Notes under the pieces: model-generated
Database searches by the model: none
Told to the model about the DNA's origin: nothing
What the model saw: the letters and a program-made list of their open reading frames with translations, nothing else
Part shown: positions 1-6,962 of the stretch, piece after piece
How positions within the stretch are numbered: position 1 is the stretch's first letter
How the letters are laid out: each line of letters begins with the position of its first letter
Translations under genes and position numbers: made by a program
Assembly: GCA_030632385.1 (NCBI GenBank)
Contig: DAOVUW010000020.1
Coordinates: forward strand, 1 to 12,178
Reading direction: 5' to 3'
DNA: 12,178 bases
Origin: Candidatus Nanohalarchaeota archaeon
GTDB lineage: Archaea > EX4484-52

Positions 1-1301
1 CACAAATACTCATTCAAATCGACATCAGGATCGCCTTCTTTTTTGAATTTATTTAAGCACTTTCCCGCAGGTGTAGTTTCAGCAATCCCAACTTTAGTGG
101 TTCTTGCTTTTCCGCTGCTCAAATCCCCTGAAGGATCCAGCGAAGAGCCTGGTTGATTTTTAAATAAATACAGGTCTTTGTCCATCTGAGTTCTTGTCGC
201 AATTGCGCCTTCCACTACATAAGGATCTCTTATATCTATATCCTTGTCTACAACAATGCATTGCTTCAATGATTTATGTCCGACAAAGGCAGCATCTATT
301 GCTTTTACTCCGTCATCAGGATTTTTCTTATGTATCTTTACAACTGCATGTAGCCACGAGTAACCGCCCAGAGTAATGCACACATCAAGGCATTTGCATA
401 CTTTATTTACTTCCTTAAATATCGTTGGCTCTTTTGGCATGCCCATAAGCATTTTGTGCTCTAATTTTCCCGGGAGCAATGCCTGATAAATTGGATTTTT
501 TCTTGTTGTTATTTTTTTTATTTTGATTGCTCTTTGCTTTCGCACAATATCATAGGTCTCTGTCAGGTCGAGAAAAGGTCCTTCATCAACGAGTTCGTCG
601 GTAAATTCTCCCTCTAGAACAATCTCGCAATTTGCGGGGACTTCTAAATCAACAGTCTTGCATTTGACTAAATGTGTATTTTCAAAAGCATTTGCCATTG
701 AAAGTTCGTTTTTATCTTTTTCTAAAGATGTTGCGGCGGCAAGCAGGACAGGCATTGAATTGCCGATGCATATTGCAATCTCTAATTTTCTATTTTTTTT
801 CAGCGCTATGTCTGTGCCTCTTTCTTCAATGATTCTGCCGACGAGTTTATCTTTCCCAATAATCATCAATCTATGGATACACATATTGACTCCATTATCT
901 TGGTCTTTTATTATGCAAACTCCGCAGGTTATGTATTTTCCTCCGTCTTCTTTTTTGTGCATCAAAAATGGAAATTGGCACAAATCGACATCGCTTATTT
1001 GGACTTCCTGGCATGGCGCTTTTTGGATTGTTTTTGGCTCTTTTGGGTTATCTATTGCATCAATCATTTTTTCAACAAGTTTATTATCTGCAACATTTAA
1101 AGACTCTGCAATAATTTTTGCTGAAGAACACAGTCCTCCGACTACTTTGATTTTTTGGTCATCTACATTTTCAAACAGGACGGGCTTTCCGTCTAATTTA
1201 TTCAAGATATTTGCAATCTCGCAATCTGAAGATACATTTTTTTTTATTTTTGTCAGTTGATTTGTCTTGTCAAGATGTTCTATAAATTCTCTTAAATCCA
1301 T
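1..1301 (-). CDS. UbiD-family prenyl-FMN decarboxylase, probable anhydromevalonate phosphate decarboxylase (3' end cut by window)
   Basis: My translation from the ATG at 1301 gives 433 codons with no stop before the window edge, so the C-terminus is missing, probably by only a few residues. UbiD signatures are visible: a prFMN/metal-site segment with N139 and R144 (NMCIHR), E199 in NELSMANAF, the LEVPANCEIVLEGEF block at about 219-233, and the catalytic EGPFLD motif (E240, D245). UbiD enzymes decarboxylate unsaturated acids using prenylated FMN made by UbiX. In archaea one branch decarboxylates trans-anhydromevalonate 5-phosphate to isopentenyl phosphate, the substrate of isopentenyl phosphate kinase, which lies upstream in the same gene train. 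That neighbour is why I favour this role over a UbiD of aromatic or quinone metabolism. The family call is firm; the substrate is inference. The start lies 11 bp after the phosphatase stop, with no clear Shine-Dalgarno sequence. No UbiX gene is in the window. Confidence 0.88.
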   Translation of the reverse strand, partial: MDLREFIEHLDKTNQLTKIKKNVSSDCEIANILNKLDGKPVLFENVDDQKIKVVGGLCSSAKIIAESLNVADNKLVEKMIDAIDNPKEPKTIQKAPCQEVQISDVDLCQFPFLMHKKEDGGKYITCGVCIIKDQDNGVNMCIHRLMIIGKDKLVGRIIEERGTDIALKKNRKLEIAICIGNSMPVLLAAATSLEKDKNELSMANAFENTHLVKCKTVDLEVPANCEIVLEGEFTDELVDEGPFLDLTETYDIVRKQRAIKIKKITTRKNPIYQALLPGKLEHKMLMGMPKEPTIFKEVNKVCKCLDVCITLGGYSWLHAVVKIHKKNPDDGVKAIDAAFVGHKSLKQCIVVDKDIDIRDPYVVEGAIATRTQMDKDLYLFKNQPGSSLDPSGDLSSGKARTTKVGIAETTPAGKCLNKFKKEGDPDVDLNEYL

Positions 1302-1312
1302 AATTTATTTGT

Positions 1313-2065
1313 TCATTGTAATTTATTAATGTTTCCAATTTCCTGATTCCAGGGTTTTAAATTGTTTTCAATCATATCTTTTATTTTCGGCAACAAATTG
1401 TCGTTTTTGTTGAAAAAAGGCCAGTTTCTTTTAATGCATACATCTTTTAATTCATTGTTTGGATTTAGCGCAATTGGATGGCCTACATTTTCCAGAATTG
1501 CCAAATCCTGCTCTGTGTCGCCAAAACCAAATGAGTTTTTCAGATCAAAACCATATTTTTCTTTTAGATCAAAAATAGTTTTTTCTTTTGTTTCTTTCAG
1601 CACCATATTTTGGATTAATTTTTCAGTGTATGTTTTGTTTTTTATTTCAACTTCTGTTGCATAAATTTCGTCAAAACCATAAATTCTGTTCATGGCAGTC
1701 ATTGGCTCAATAGGCGAGCCGGTTATTGCAATTGCACTACCTGTTTTTTTTGTAAAAGAGATAAGGTTTTTGCTAAAATCATAAACATTGTTTTTTTGCG
1801 TTTCAAGAAAATCATTGCTTGCTTCTTTTATATCTTCTGGCTTTTGTCCTTGTATTCCGATTGCATATTGTTTTGGAATTTCAGTTCCAAGTTCCCTGTA
1901 GCTTATTGTTCCTGTTTTATATTGTCCAATCAATGAGTCAAATTCTTTCAATACCTCTTTATCAAATAAATTTCTTTTTTCAAGAAAATAGGGAAATGAG
2001 ACAATCACCAGACCAGACATTAAGGTTCCGTCTATGTCAAAAAAAGAGGCTATCTTTAGATCCAT
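1313..2065 (-). CDS. HAD-superfamily IB (SerB-like) phosphatase
   Basis: This 250-residue protein shows all HAD motifs. DIDGT at 10-14 gives nucleophile D10 and acid/base D12, ITGSP at 114-118 is motif II with T115, K162 fits the motif III lysine, and GDTEQD at 182-187 supplies the magnesium ligands D183 and D187. The insert between motifs I and II (about 20-105) is a helical C1-type cap, as in the phosphoserine phosphatase-like IB group. The following PIALNPNNELK segment is also typical of that group. It likely hydrolyses a small phosphomonoester in the cytosol; the substrate cannot be read from sequence. The gene starts 3 bp after the stop of the BRO-N gene, and its likely ribosome binding site (AAGGA) lies inside the end of that gene, so translation is probably coupled. 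Its place between two isoprenoid genes could mean a phosphatase acting on an isoprenoid or phosphosugar, but this is only a guess. Confidence 0.85.
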   Translation of the reverse strand: MDLKIASFFDIDGTLMSGLVIVSFPYFLEKRNLFDKEVLKEFDSLIGQYKTGTISYRELGTEIPKQYAIGIQGQKPEDIKEASNDFLETQKNNVYDFSKNLISFTKKTGSAIAITGSPIEPMTAMNRIYGFDEIYATEVEIKNKTYTEKLIQNMVLKETKEKTIFDLKEKYGFDLKNSFGFGDTEQDLAILENVGHPIALNPNNELKDVCIKRNWPFFNKNDNLLPKIKDMIENNLKPWNQEIGNINKLQ

Positions 2066-2068
2066 AAA

Positions 2069-2911
2069 TCATTCCTTATTTTTTTCAAGTCTCTTAATTT
2101 GTTCTGGTTTTTCTAAATAATTTCCATTTGAAACTATTTTTTTGCCTGTTTTATTTTCCAAATCTTTTCTTGCTCCTCTGGCTACATTTCCGCCTTCTCT
2201 GGCTAAATGTTTATGTTCATCAAAAGAATATGCATCTTTTGTTCTTTCAAGTTCAGTTGTAGATGCTTCTCCCAACATTGTAAATATGAGTTCTAAATCT
2301 GTCATGTGGTCTCTTATGTTTTCTTTCTTTAATCCTTTGTGTTTTTTGTATTCATTAGGAGTCATGCCGAATGTTGCTTTAGAGATTTCAGCTGTTAGAA
2401 TAGAATATTCTTTTCTTGTTTTAATTCCTCTATTATCCCACTCATCAGTTAGTTCGTCTCTTATTGCAATACCTCTTACTCTTTTCTCAATCCAGTTGTC
2501 TGAATAGCCCTTTGCTTTGTAGATTTCTTTCATGCGTTTTTGTGCAAGTTCAGGGTCTTGAATTTCCTCTACTCGCTCGTAGCCGATTTTTGCGAGCCAG
2601 CGTTTGAAGGGTTCTGCTTTTGGAGAAGGGATTGATTGGATGATTCTAAATAAAGATTTAGTATTTGCGCAATCTGTTTCTCTTAATTTTCCATCAGATG
2701 CCTTGAGTTTCAACTGTCGACAAAATGTCGACAGTTCAATTTCACTGGATTCAAATTCTCTTTTTTTTAATCTGTACCAATAATCTTTTGCATCGATACT
2801 GTCTGTTAAAATTCTTACAACATCAACTACAGAAAAATACCACTCTTCATTGTGCCATATTCTTCTGATTTTTTTGTCTTCAAAAACTACTAATGCATTG
2901 TTTGATTCCAT
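2069..2911 (-). CDS. BRO-N domain protein, DinD-like putative DNA-binding regulator
   Basis: The protein has 280 residues. Residues about 6-115 form a BRO-N domain (Bro/antirepressor N-terminal domain) with VVFEDKKIRRIWHNEEWYFSVVDVV replaced here by its key features: the IRRIW strand, WYFSVVDVV at 24-32, and the conserved SIPSPKAEPFKRWLA block at 93-107. Residues about 116-280 match the C-terminal part of DinD-like chromosomal BRO proteins, including the GYSDNWIEKRVRGI and LTDEW segments (135-158) and a charged, lysine-rich tail. BRO-N domains bind DNA and are common in phages and large DNA viruses; DinD of E. coli is a DNA-damage-induced member. The gene sits 4 bp after the isopentenyl phosphate kinase stop and 3 bp before the phosphatase start, which is unusual company. 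It may be a transferred gene captured by the operon or a local regulator. The family is well supported; the function here is unknown. Confidence 0.85.
   Translation of the reverse strand: MESNNALVVFEDKKIRRIWHNEEWYFSVVDVVRILTDSIDAKDYWYRLKKREFESSEIELSTFCRQLKLKASDGKLRETDCANTKSLFRIIQSIPSPKAEPFKRWLAKIGYERVEEIQDPELAQKRMKEIYKAKGYSDNWIEKRVRGIAIRDELTDEWDNRGIKTRKEYSILTAEISKATFGMTPNEYKKHKGLKKENIRDHMTDLELIFTMLGEASTTELERTKDAYSFDEHKHLAREGGNVARGARKDLENKTGKKIVSNGNYLEKPEQIKRLEKNKE
2712..2736. repeat. Perfect 25-bp inverted repeat inside the BRO-N gene
   Basis: Two 11-bp arms, AACTGTCGACA and TGTCGACAGTT, are exact reverse complements separated by AAA. The repeat codes for residues 59-67 of the BRO-N protein (ELSTFCRQL), a segment that is conserved in this family, so coding constraint may explain part of it. 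A DNA-binding protein whose own gene carries a long palindrome could also bind there. No transcription start or second copy was seen in the window. Confidence 0.8.
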
Positions 2912-2915
2912 GTAA

Positions 2916-3719
2916 TTATTCTTCTACAATCGTGCCGATTGTTTCATTCCCTTCCAGCACTTTTGTTATATTGTCTTCAATAAGGGCGCTTATGATTTGC
3001 GATTTGATTCCGCAATCTGCAATTTTCATTAACTCTGTTATTTTTTTAAGCATCCCTCCTGTGACATCAACAGTGTTTGAGCCAGAAATTCCTTTTTTGA
3101 TTTTATCGTAATTGCTTTTGTTTATTCTTTTAATCAACTTTGCTTTTTCATCTTCAAATGGATTTGAAGTAAATATTCCGTTCACATTTGTAGTATGGAT
3201 TATTTTATTGAATTTGAGTTTTTTTGCAAGGTACGGTGCAATTTCATCACCTGATAAAATAGAGCATTTCTGGGTTTTGTCAAAAGCTGGAACCCCGTAC
3301 AATACAGGAACCATGCCTATATTCACAAGTCCTTCGATTGCATCTGTATTCATCTGAATGAGTTTTTTATTTTTCATCACCGCCATTGCTGAAGCCTGCA
3401 CAGGTATTGCAGGAATTTTATTATCAATCAGGATTTCAGTTACAATAATATTGAGTTCATTTTGAAGTCTTTGGGTTTGTGCAAAATCAATCAATTGGGC
3501 TTCTGTTTTTATTCCATTATGAATATCTGTTTTGTGTACAATTTGGTGCCCATAAGAACCTGCTCCGTGAATAATAATAAATGGCGTTTTTTTGTTTTTA
3601 AGATAAAAAGCCCCTATTTGTTTTGCTATTTTTTGAAGATTATTTTTGTTTACTGCCGGTCTTTCTTTTTCTTTTTCTGTAATTACAGAACCGCCGATTT
3701 TCAATATTATTCTTTCCAT
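2916..3719 (-). CDS. Isopentenyl phosphate kinase
   Basis: This 267-residue amino acid kinase-fold protein transfers phosphate from ATP to isopentenyl phosphate to make isopentenyl diphosphate (IPP), the last step of the archaeal mevalonate route. Visible motifs are the N-terminal LKIGGS (6-11, K7), the HGAGSYGH block (51-58) whose last histidine matches the catalytic His that distinguishes isopentenyl phosphate kinases from other members of the fold, SGDEIA at 156-161, and DVTGGM at 218-223 in the nucleotide site. The length fits the family (about 250-270). The start follows the stop of the AIM24 relic by 4 bp, and the only purine-rich site (AAAGGT) touches the ATG, so initiation may depend on upstream translation. 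The gene shares a strand and tight spacing with the UbiD decarboxylase that would supply its substrate, which supports the assignment. Confidence 0.92.
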   Translation of the reverse strand: MERIILKIGGSVITEKEKERPAVNKNNLQKIAKQIGAFYLKNKKTPFIIIHGAGSYGHQIVHKTDIHNGIKTEAQLIDFAQTQRLQNELNIIVTEILIDNKIPAIPVQASAMAVMKNKKLIQMNTDAIEGLVNIGMVPVLYGVPAFDKTQKCSILSGDEIAPYLAKKLKFNKIIHTTNVNGIFTSNPFEDEKAKLIKRINKSNYDKIKKGISGSNTVDVTGGMLKKITELMKIADCGIKSQIISALIEDNITKVLEGNETIGTIVEE

Positions 3720-3723
3720 ACCT

Positions 3724-4030
3724 TTAACGTTTCGGCAATGTCTTCAACACACCAGATAATTCCGGCGCATTGCCAATTGCTTTTATTAGTTCCGGCGCAT
3801 TGCCTCCAAATATATCTTTTGCCTTTCCTTCAACAGATTGAAATTTACTCATAAATTGCGTCTCCACTGCAAAAAGTTCTCTTCCCTGAGATTTCAATAA
3901 ATTCTCTTTCATCTTTGCTTCTATTTTCATGTTTGTGTTCATATAAACCATTGTTTCTGCCTCATTATATTTTTTCTCCAACATCCAATTTAATGGTTGC
4001 GGGTTGTGGGTATTTCTTGTTATTTATCAC
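3724..4030 (-). pseudogene. Frameshifted, truncated AIM24-family (TIGR00266-like) relic
   Basis: The open frame from the ATG at 3984 reads 86 residues, and its TMVYMNTNMKIEAKM (11-25) lines up with TMVYMSSNMKMESKM of the intact AIM24 protein at 6095-6820. The missing N-terminus is found one frame over: from a GTG at 4030 the sequence reads INNKKYPQPATIKLDVGEK, matching the start of the intact paralogue (TIELNEAEK). The two frames meet at a run of six A on the coding strand (3970-3975), so a length change in that run broke the gene. The product then ends after about 86 residues where the intact protein has 241, so the beta-rich C-terminal two thirds is absent. It lies first in the isoprenoid gene train, 4 bp before the kinase. 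A sequencing error could explain the frameshift but not the missing C-terminus. A short functional peptide from the ATG at 3984 is possible but unlikely. Confidence 0.75.
3760..3804. repeat. 15-bp direct repeat with 30-bp period in the AIM24 relic
   Basis: The 15-mer TTCCGGCGCATTGCC occurs at 3760-3774 and again at 3790-3804. On the coding strand it gives GNAPEL twice in the last 40 residues of the relic. It lies where the relic stops resembling its intact paralogue, as expected for a slippage duplication near a deletion end. Confidence 0.85.
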
Positions 4031-4050
4031 TAACAATAATTGATAAAAGA

Positions 4051-4060
4051 AATATAAAAA
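4051..4060 (-). promoter_or_regulatory. TATA-like box for the isoprenoid gene train
   Basis: On the minus strand this reads TTTTTATATT, about 25 bp upstream of the GTG at 4030, the spacing expected between an archaeal TATA box and the transcription start. If used, the AIM24 relic is transcribed as the first, nearly leaderless segment ahead of the kinase. The region from 4061 to 4182 holds only AT-rich sequence, including a 7-bp-arm palindrome at 4078-4094, and I see no gene in it. Confidence 0.4.
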
Positions 4061-4182
4061 AGTATCTTTCCTGATTGTTTTAAATGATTTAAAATCATAT
4101 CTTTTGTTTTCAGAAATAAATTATAAAATTTCGCGAGAAAATCTATTTGCAACATAAACCCTGTACTATATTTTAAATAGAG

Positions 4183-5061
4183 CTACATGATTTTCCCCTG
4201 TTCAATCCAGCTAAATATACTATTACTCAACTTTTCTTCCTGTCCAAAAAACCAATGGTCTGTATTTTGTATCAGACAAGTATCCCATCTGAGTTTCTTT
4301 TCTATGAGCGCAAGTGTCTTTTGTGGTTGATTTTCGTAATCATCATTAGAACCAAAAATAGCAAGTATGGGTTTAGATATTTTTTTAATCTCTTTTAGAT
4401 TATCCGAATAGTTCAATATATTGCCGTGTGTTGTCGCGGGATCCATTAAGTCCAGATATCTGTTTACGCTCATCAGTGGATAAAATGCCATATTTTGAGG
4501 GATAAGATTATTACCATCTCCTTTTTCTTTCATTTCCTGCGCAGTTTTTAACAATGAATCATATTTATCACCCAATAATCTTCTTACATAAGCTATGTCA
4601 TCTATGGGCGACAATAATACTATTGCCTTAATTCTTCTGTCATTTTTTTTTGATTCATAGAATGCAATCTTTTGACAACCCAAACTATGCCCTTCAAGAA
4701 TTATTTGTTTGTATCCTCTTTGAGAAACAAAATCAATGCCCGCAGATATGTCAATAATACAATCTTCAAAAATCTCAATGCTTCCGCCGGATCTAAAATA
4801 TGCTCTTTTTTCTTTTTCTTTTTTTATAAAATCAGTTATTATTCCGGCACCGCGATTGTTGTAGGTCAAAAAGGCAAATCCTTTTGCGATGGCTTCTTTT
4901 GCAATATAATCTATAAAAAGATTCTCATAGAAATTACCAATCCATGCATGTGTGTGCATTAATATTTTGCCTGTTTTTATTTTTGGTTCGTATAAAAGCC
5001 CCTGAAGTTCCAGATTATCTTTTGTTTCTATCCTGACTAATTCGCATTTGATTCCAGCCAT
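4183..5061 (-). CDS. Alpha/beta-hydrolase fold protein
   Basis: From the chosen start the protein has 292 residues. It shows the nucleophile elbow GHSLG with S126, a candidate acid in GSNDDY (D240 or D241), and H269 in DHWFFG, in the order Ser-Asp-His of a serine hydrolase. HTHAWIGN near residues 36-43 probably forms the oxyanion region, followed by the NNRGAG turn at 68-73. No signal peptide or membrane segment is seen, so it is likely a cytosolic esterase or thioesterase-like enzyme; the substrate is unknown. An in-frame ATG exists at 5157, but it would overlap the divergent methyltransferase and lacks a ribosome binding site. The ATG at 5061 is preceded by AGAGGTT (5068-5074) 6 nt upstream, so I prefer it. 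No other gene lies downstream on this strand before the relic train. Confidence 0.87.
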   Translation of the reverse strand: MAGIKCELVRIETKDNLELQGLLYEPKIKTGKILMHTHAWIGNFYENLFIDYIAKEAIAKGFAFLTYNNRGAGIITDFIKKEKEKRAYFRSGGSIEIFEDCIIDISAGIDFVSQRGYKQIILEGHSLGCQKIAFYESKKNDRRIKAIVLLSPIDDIAYVRRLLGDKYDSLLKTAQEMKEKGDGNNLIPQNMAFYPLMSVNRYLDLMDPATTHGNILNYSDNLKEIKKISKPILAIFGSNDDYENQPQKTLALIEKKLRWDTCLIQNTDHWFFGQEEKLSNSIFSWIEQGKIM

Positions 5062-5125
5062 ATAACTAACCTCTGCATACATATAAATATATTTGTTTTT
5101 TATACTATTAATAGAGTGAGTTATT
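5062..5125. promoter_or_regulatory. Compact divergent promoter between hydrolase and methyltransferase
   Basis: Only 64 bp separate the two start codons. For the plus-strand methyltransferase, ATATAAATAT at 5081-5090 would place the start of transcription near 5111, followed by GAGTGAG (5114-5120) as ribosome binding site. For the minus-strand hydrolase, TATAAAAA (complement of 5096-5103) would place the start near 5074, just upstream of AGAGGTT. The two boxes lie about one and a half helical turns apart, so factors on one could affect the other. Positions of the boxes are read from sequence; their use is inferred. Confidence 0.45.
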
Positions 5126-5992
5126 ATGTCTGAAGAAAATATCGATAATACATCCATTATATGGAAGCAAATAGCCGATATGTGGAATAATTATTTCGCG
5201 CCACCGAGTCGCATTTCCAATGAAGAAATCAAAAATTATCGAAATTGGCTGGAAAAAGCCAACGAAAACAAAGAATCAAAAAAAGCGCTTGTTCTTGGAG
5301 CAACACCAGAAATCAGAGATATTCTAAAAGAATGCAATTATGAAGTAACAATAATAGACATAAATACAGAGATGATTTTGGCAATGACTTCTTTGCTAAA
5401 AACAAAAAATCCTGATGAAATTTTTGTAAAAGCAAATTGGCTGGATAATCCTTTGGCAGACAATTATTTTGATGTCGTAGTAGGCGATGCTATTTTGCCA
5501 AATATTCCTTTGAAAGACAGGACTCGTCTATTGTTGAAAATAAATAGATTATTGAAATCAGACGGAATTTTTATAACAAGAGCTTTTTATATTCCAGATA
5601 AAAAACCTTTTAGAAGCGTGGAAGAAATATTAGAGCATTTTTCCAAAAAAGAGCCAAATATACAAAGTGCATTGGAAATGGTTTTAGAATTACATATATT
5701 GACATATGATTCTGATGATCATTTAGGATCCTTTGCTAAATCAAAAGAAGCTTTAGAGGACTATCACAAACGAAAAGGATATGAATTTGAAAATAAAAAT
5801 CTGCAAAAAATTCATGATATTGTATGGAATTTTTGGTGCGTAAAATTTGTCGATAAAGTTTTTGTTTACGAATATCGGGAAAATGAAGAAAAAGAGTATA
5901 AACAATACTTTGAAATTAATGATATTTTTGAAGCAAAAGATCATGACTATTCAAAAATAACGCCAATGTATTCTCTGGAAAAAATACAATGA
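5126..5992 (+). CDS. Class I SAM-dependent methyltransferase, substrate unknown
   Basis: The 288-residue protein has a Rossmann-type methyltransferase core. ALVLGATPEIR at 54-64 is the SAM-binding motif I, D78 in TIIDIN ends strand beta-2 and would hold the ribose hydroxyls, and NWLDNPLADNYFDVVVGDAI (104-123) carries motifs around the adenine site and motif IV. RLLKSDGIFITRAFY (141-155) is the usual post-core strand. The first 50 residues, rich in W and Y with IWKQIADMWNNYF, form a helical cap that may bind substrate. The C-terminal third (about 185-288) is acidic and helical without a motif I recognise. It could methylate a small molecule. It diverges from the hydrolase and shares a promoter region with it, so the two may act in one process, though nothing in the motifs says which. 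Confidence 0.85.
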   Translation: MSEENIDNTSIIWKQIADMWNNYFAPPSRISNEEIKNYRNWLEKANENKESKKALVLGATPEIRDILKECNYEVTIIDINTEMILAMTSLLKTKNPDEIFVKANWLDNPLADNYFDVVVGDAILPNIPLKDRTRLLLKINRLLKSDGIFITRAFYIPDKKPFRSVEEILEHFSKKEPNIQSALEMVLELHILTYDSDDHLGSFAKSKEALEDYHKRKGYEFENKNLQKIHDIVWNFWCVKFVDKVFVYEYRENEEKEYKQYFEINDIFEAKDHDYSKITPMYSLEKIQ

Positions 5993-6002
5993 TTGCAGAT
6001 TG

Positions 6003-6010
6003 TTTTTTTT
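6003..6010 (+). terminator. T-tract terminator after the methyltransferase
   Basis: Eight consecutive T begin 11 bp after the methyltransferase stop, with no strong hairpin. T-rich tracts alone can end archaeal transcripts. The intergenic stretch 5993-6094 lies between convergent genes and otherwise shows no gene. Confidence 0.45.
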
Positions 6011-6094
6011 ATTGCATAAACAACAACCATAGAAAACAAAGATATTTTTTTATGTGTGATTTGAAGACCATACTATTTATGACTAGTTTTAATA

Positions 6095-6820
6095 CTACTT
6101 TCCAAATAATGAACCCATGACACCAGAAGAGCCAGAACTATTATTTGTTGTTGAAATAAATGGAGTCAATGCATGTGCTAGATTATGCAAAGACATGGAT
6201 TGTATTATTACTTTTCCCGGTCCGGTTAGATTTGTCAAAAATACTCCTTCGCCACCGAAAAACATTGTTTTAATTCCTTTTACTCTTTTAATATCATAAG
6301 TTACGCTTTCATCCCATCCAACTACGCTGCCAGTATCTACTTTTATTGTTTGCTCTGGTTCTAAATTAAATTCAATAAAATCGCCGCATGCATGAATATA
6401 TGCCGTACCATTTCCGCTAAGTTTTTGCAAGATAAATCCCTCTCCGCCGAAAAATAAAGCGCCTAATCTTTTCTGAAATTCCATGGTGAGTTCTACTCCT
6501 TCATGAGCGCATAAAAATGCATCTTTTTGAGCTATAAAGGAGGTTTTTGGTGTGATATTTAATGGTTTGATTGTTCCGGGAACATTTCCTCCAAATGCAA
6601 CAATGCCTTTGCCATTTTCAGGAGCATATTCTGTCATGAACATTGTTTCGCCTGCAAATTTTCTTCCAATGGCTTTCATGATTCCACCTCTCATTTTGGA
6701 TTCCATTTTCATATTAGAACTCATGTATACCATTGTGCCTGCTTCTGCATATACTTTTTCAGCTTCGTTTAACTCTATTGTTACAACCTGAAGATTGTTT
6801 CCTGTAATTTTGTAATTCAT
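6095..6820 (-). CDS. AIM24 / TIGR00266-family protein
   Basis: This 241-residue protein matches the AIM24 family: an N-terminal NEAEKVYAEAGTMVYMSSN segment (18-36), glycine-rich FFGGEGFILQKLSG (123-136) and its repeat FFGGEGVFLTNLTGPG (188-203), and AYIHACGDFIEF between them. The two GGEG blocks reflect an internal duplication of a TRAP-like double-stranded beta-helix fold. The family is widespread in prokaryotes and named after a yeast mitochondrial protein; its biochemical role in archaea is not established, and homologues are often described as membrane- or stress-related. The tail after about 222 is a low-complexity Ser/Gly linker ending in a short hydrophobic GVMGSLFGK. It is complete, unlike its relic at 3724-4030. 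It stands alone, downstream of groEL with a 140-bp gap and its own TATA-like box, and has no ribosome binding site before its ATG. Confidence 0.9.
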   Translation of the reverse strand: MNYKITGNNLQVVTIELNEAEKVYAEAGTMVYMSSNMKMESKMRGGIMKAIGRKFAGETMFMTEYAPENGKGIVAFGGNVPGTIKPLNITPKTSFIAQKDAFLCAHEGVELTMEFQKRLGALFFGGEGFILQKLSGNGTAYIHACGDFIEFNLEPEQTIKVDTGSVVGWDESVTYDIKRVKGIKTMFFGGEGVFLTNLTGPGKVIIQSMSLHNLAHALTPFISTTNNSSGSSGVMGSLFGK

Positions 6821-6839
6821 AAAAATAATATGTATAAAA

Positions 6840-6848
6840 AAATATAAA
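6840..6848 (-). promoter_or_regulatory. TATA-like box of the AIM24 gene; probable leaderless mRNA
   Basis: On the minus strand this reads TTTATATTT and is centred 24 bp upstream of the ATG at 6820. That spacing puts the transcription start at or next to the start codon. The bases before the ATG (TATTATTTTT) hold no Shine-Dalgarno match, which agrees with a leaderless transcript. Confidence 0.5.
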
Positions 6849-6925
6849 CTTTGTTGTTTTTTTAATTAGATTTAAATGAGGCAAAAATATTTGTACACAA
6901 AAGGACGAGGAAAATGCAATAATAT

Positions 6926-6962
6926 AAAAAAAGAAAAAAGAAAAAAAGAAGGATACCTCCTT
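6926..6962 (-). terminator. Hairpin and T-tract terminator of groES-groEL
   Basis: On the minus strand AAGGA and TCCTT (6949-6962) form a short stem with a 4-nt loop that overlaps the groEL stop codon. It is followed by about 20 nt made almost only of T with single C interruptions (6926-6948). This should end the groES-groEL transcript before the AIM24 promoter. Confidence 0.55.

Noticed and set aside
658..1260. Plus-strand open frame of 200 codons
   Set aside because: It is the antisense shadow of the UbiD-family gene, whose minus-strand translation shows catalytic motifs throughout.
4078..4094. Palindrome TTTTAAA-TGA-TTTAAAA in the spacer before the hydrolase end
   Set aside because: It is made only of A/T in its arms in an AT-rich spacer, so chance is a sufficient explanation, and no second copy was seen.
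5062..5157. Longer N-terminus of the alpha/beta hydrolase starting at the ATG at 5157
   Set aside because: It would overlap the methyltransferase start, adds an AT-rich stretch without similarity to the fold, and lacks a ribosome binding site, unlike the ATG at 5061.
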